Of a stretch of DNA of 64,000 bases, positions 62,729 through 64,000 are shown piece by piece. Below the pieces are notes generated by a model. It did not search any database and had not been told where the DNA came from. It saw only the letters and a list, made by a program, of their open reading frames with translations. Origin of the DNA: JACCTU01 sp963769665 (GTDB taxonomy: Bacteria > Actinomycetota > Thermoleophilia > Gaiellales > Gaiellaceae); assembly GCA_963769665.1 (NCBI GenBank), contig CAVYMQ010000003.1, forward strand, positions 434,001-498,000, written 5' to 3'. Each line of letters begins with the position of its first letter. Positions within the stretch are counted from its first letter, which is position 1. The position numbers were made by a program, and so were the translations under genes.

Positions 62729-63697
62729 CTACAGCTCCTTCTCGATCGTGTAGAGGGGTCGACCCTCGACGTCCCGCTGGATTCTGCCTAGGTACTCCCC
62801 GACGAGCGCGAGGATGAAGCCCTGGATCCCCAAGACGAAGAGAACGGCGACGCCGCCGAGGAGCGGCCCCGGGAAGTTGCCGCGGTCGATCCACCACCAG
62901 ACGCCGTAGGCGCCGAGCGCGACCGCGAGCACGCTGCAGACGAGGCCGAGCGCGATGCCGATCCACTGGATCGGCTGCGGCCAGAAGCCGGCCAGGACGT
63001 GCAGCGCGAGCCGCGTCAGGCGAAGGGGCGAGTAGCGCGACCGGCCCTGTCGCGCAGCGTGGCCGACCTCCACCTCGACGACGCTTGCGCCGCCGGAGAG
63101 GATGAGCGCCTTCGTGAACTTCTGCTTGCCGATCGAGCCGAGCATCGGCTCGACGACTTCGCGGCGGTACGCGTTGAACGCGCAGCCGAAGTCCGAGATG
63201 TCCACGCCGGTGAAGCGCCGGAGCATTCCGTTGATCATCCGGCTCGGCAACGTTCTGCCCCACGAGTCGTGGCGAGCCTGACGGCGGCCGCTGGCCACGT
63301 CGGAGCCCGCCTCGACCGCGCTCACGAGCTTCGGGATGTCCTCCGGCTCGTTCTGGAGGTCGCCGTCCATCGTGACGAGGATCTCGCCGCGCGCGCGCGC
63401 GAGACCGGCCTGCATCGCGGGATGCTGGCCGAAGTTGCGCTTGAAGCGGACGACGCGCACGCGCGGGTCGGCGGCGTGCAGGCGCTCGAGCCGCGCAAAC
63501 GTCCCGTCGCGCGAGCCGTCGTCGACGAAGAGGATCTCGAACGTGCGGCCGTCCTGCTCGAGCGCAGCGACCGTGCGCCGGTAGAGCTCGTCGACCGTCG
63601 CCTCTTCTTCGAAGATCGGGACGATCATGGAGACGCTCGGCGCGGGCTCCGGCTCGGCAGACGCCGAGGGAACCGCGAACACCTCGGGTTCGGCCAT
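62729..63697 (-). CDS. GT2 glycosyltransferase, ArnC/GtrB-like undecaprenyl-phosphate transferase
   Basis: Intact, 322 residues; ATG 10 nt after the minus-strand TAGGCT box. VSMIVPIFEEEATVDELYRR, EILFVDDGSRDGTFARLERL, VRVVRFKRNFGQHPAMQAGL, EILVTMDGDLQNEPEDIPKL, SDVASGRRQARHDSWGRTLP, SRMINGMLRRFTGVDISDFG, CAFNAYRREVVEPML, then two helices WIGIALGLVCSVLAVALGAY and LLGGVAVLFVLGIQGFILAL and the typical GEYLGRIQRDVEGRPLYTIE. This is the ArnC pattern: transfer of a (4-amino) sugar to undecaprenyl phosphate. It leads the seven-gene operon, which fits an Arn-like lipid-linked amino sugar pathway. Confidence 0.91.
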   Translation of the reverse strand: MAEPEVFAVPSASAEPEPAPSVSMIVPIFEEEATVDELYRRTVAALEQDGRTFEILFVDDGSRDGTFARLERLHAADPRVRVVRFKRNFGQHPAMQAGLARARGEILVTMDGDLQNEPEDIPKLVSAVEAGSDVASGRRQARHDSWGRTLPSRMINGMLRRFTGVDISDFGCAFNAYRREVVEPMLGSIGKQKFTKALILSGGASVVEVEVGHAARQGRSRYSPLRLTRLALHVLAGFWPQPIQWIGIALGLVCSVLAVALGAYGVWWWIDRGNFPGPLLGGVAVLFVLGIQGFILALVGEYLGRIQRDVEGRPLYTIEKEL

Positions 63698-63707
63698 CGT
63701 CGGCCTG

Positions 63708-63717
63708 AGCCTACACT
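63708..63717. promoter_or_regulatory. Overlapping divergent -10 boxes (ArnC-like GT2 / DUF402 gene)
   Basis: AGCCTACACT holds TAGGCT on the minus strand (63708-63713), 10 nt before the GT2 ATG, and TACACT on the plus strand (63712-63717), 8 nt before the GTG at 63726. The whole space between the two start codons is 28 bases. No ribosome-binding sites. Confidence 0.55.
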
Positions 63718-63725
63718 CACGCTCC

Positions 63726-64000
63726 GTGGCGGAGATCTTCGCGCCCGGTGAGCCCGTCGTCGTCCGTCACGTCTGGCGGGGGAACACGTTTCTCGTGTGG
63801 TCCGCGGTCGCTGTGCACGACGACGACGAGCTGCTCGCGCTCTGGCTGCCGCCGGGGGCGCCGTGCCTGCGACCGGCTGTGCGCTCCGAGCTGCCCTACG
63901 AGCAGCAGCTCGTGGAGCGTCCGTGGCGCGCGCCCGGGGTGTTGCAACTCTGGCCCGCCGGAGCGGCGCACGCGGTGTGGGTCTTCGAGACGGGCTGGTA
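63726..64000 (+). CDS. DUF402 domain-containing protein (partial)
   Basis: GTG start after the TACACT box; the reading frame is open to the window edge (91 codons). AEIFAPGEPVVVRHVWRGNT, FLVWSAVAVHDDDELLALWL, PPGAPCLRPAVRSELPYEQQ, then APGVLQLWPAGAAHAVWVFE. The opening GExVxVRxVWxG and the WLPPGAP turn are typical of the DUF402/FomD-like superfamily, which contains nucleotide phosphatases and hydrolases. It is transcribed away from the polysaccharide locus and probably marks its right border. The C-terminal half with the usual metal-binding Asp residues is outside the window. Confidence 0.65.
   Translation, partial: MAEIFAPGEPVVVRHVWRGNTFLVWSAVAVHDDDELLALWLPPGAPCLRPAVRSELPYEQQLVERPWRAPGVLQLWPAGAAHAVWVFETGW

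Noticed and set aside
61773..63263. A 914-codon frame joining the ATP-grasp protein to upstream sequence
   Set aside because: The added part is out of phase with the clear dehydratase and GT2 motifs and is an Arg/Ala-rich shadow; the real start is near 61772.
1..64000. CRISPR arrays, tRNA or rRNA genes, insertion sequences, integrases
   Set aside because: No regularly spaced repeats, no tRNA-like cloverleaf and no transposase or recombinase motifs were found in either strand.

Overview
Organism: GC-rich DNA (third codon positions almost always G or C), many GTG and some TTG starts, and gene chains joined by ATGA/GTGA/TGATG overlaps point to an actinobacterium. Thermoleophilia (Solirubrobacterales/Gaiellales type) is plausible but only inferred. 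There is no rRNA, tRNA, CRISPR, transposon or phage gene. The whole window is one very large surface-polysaccharide (capsule/exopolysaccharide) locus of about 55 genes, ending at about 63.7 kb in a DUF402 gene that looks like ordinary chromosome.

Layout. 0-4.1 kb (minus): nonulosonic (sialic/legionaminic-type) acid cassette neuB-neuC-neuA, then an FkbM methyltransferase and a zinc-finger methyltransferase that runs off the left edge. 4.1-7.5 kb: methyltransferase, NodB-type deacetylase and a capsule-synthesis-like transferase. 7.5-12.2 kb (plus): two paralogous membrane proteins flanking a dolichyl-phosphate-mannose-synthase-like GT2. 12.2-16.3 kb (minus): GT4, GT4, GT2, GT4. 16.3-25.3 kb: methyltransferase, AsnB-like amidotransferase, GT4s including a tandem and possibly fused pair, a second deacetylase and a GNAT protein. 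25.3-34.8 kb: methyltransferase, GT-B, GT2, second AsnB, Wzx-type flippase, GT2, GT-B, methyltransferase. 34.7-48.5 kb: polytopic (GT-C-like) proteins in paralogous pairs, a NodU/CmcH carbamoyltransferase, a DegT aminotransferase, a GT4 and a methyltransferase-GT2 fusion. 48.5-55.7 kb: methyltransferase, GT2, O-antigen ligase/polymerase, GT4, ATP-grasp ligase, GT4, methyltransferase. 55.7-63.7 kb (minus): a seven-gene operon with ArnC-like GT2, NDP-sugar 4,6-dehydratase, ATP-grasp ligase, DegT aminotransferase, flippase-like protein, GT2 and a polytopic protein.

How it works together (inference): activated sugars (CMP-nonulosonate, NDP-4-amino-6-deoxy sugars) are made, assembled by about 20 soluble transferases, decorated by about nine methyltransferases, a carbamoyltransferase, amidotransferases, deacetylases and ATP-grasp ligases, flipped by a Wzx-like protein and polymerised or ligated by an O-antigen-ligase-like protein. 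No initiating phosphoglycosyltransferase, Wzz or ABC exporter is visible.

Two features cut across the window. First, most transcription units begin with a TANNNT box 6-11 nt before the start codon and have no ribosome-binding site, which indicates leaderless transcripts; several divergent pairs share overlapping back-to-back boxes. Second, many genes (0-2.7, 7.4-24, 28-30, 37.3-37.9 and 44.6-44.8 kb) are broken by single-base indels, mostly +1 insertions, that look like sequencing error rather than decay. Coordinates for those genes span the reconstructed reading frame. No stretch over 300 bases lacks a gene; the longest gap is 17206-17341, which holds a hairpin.
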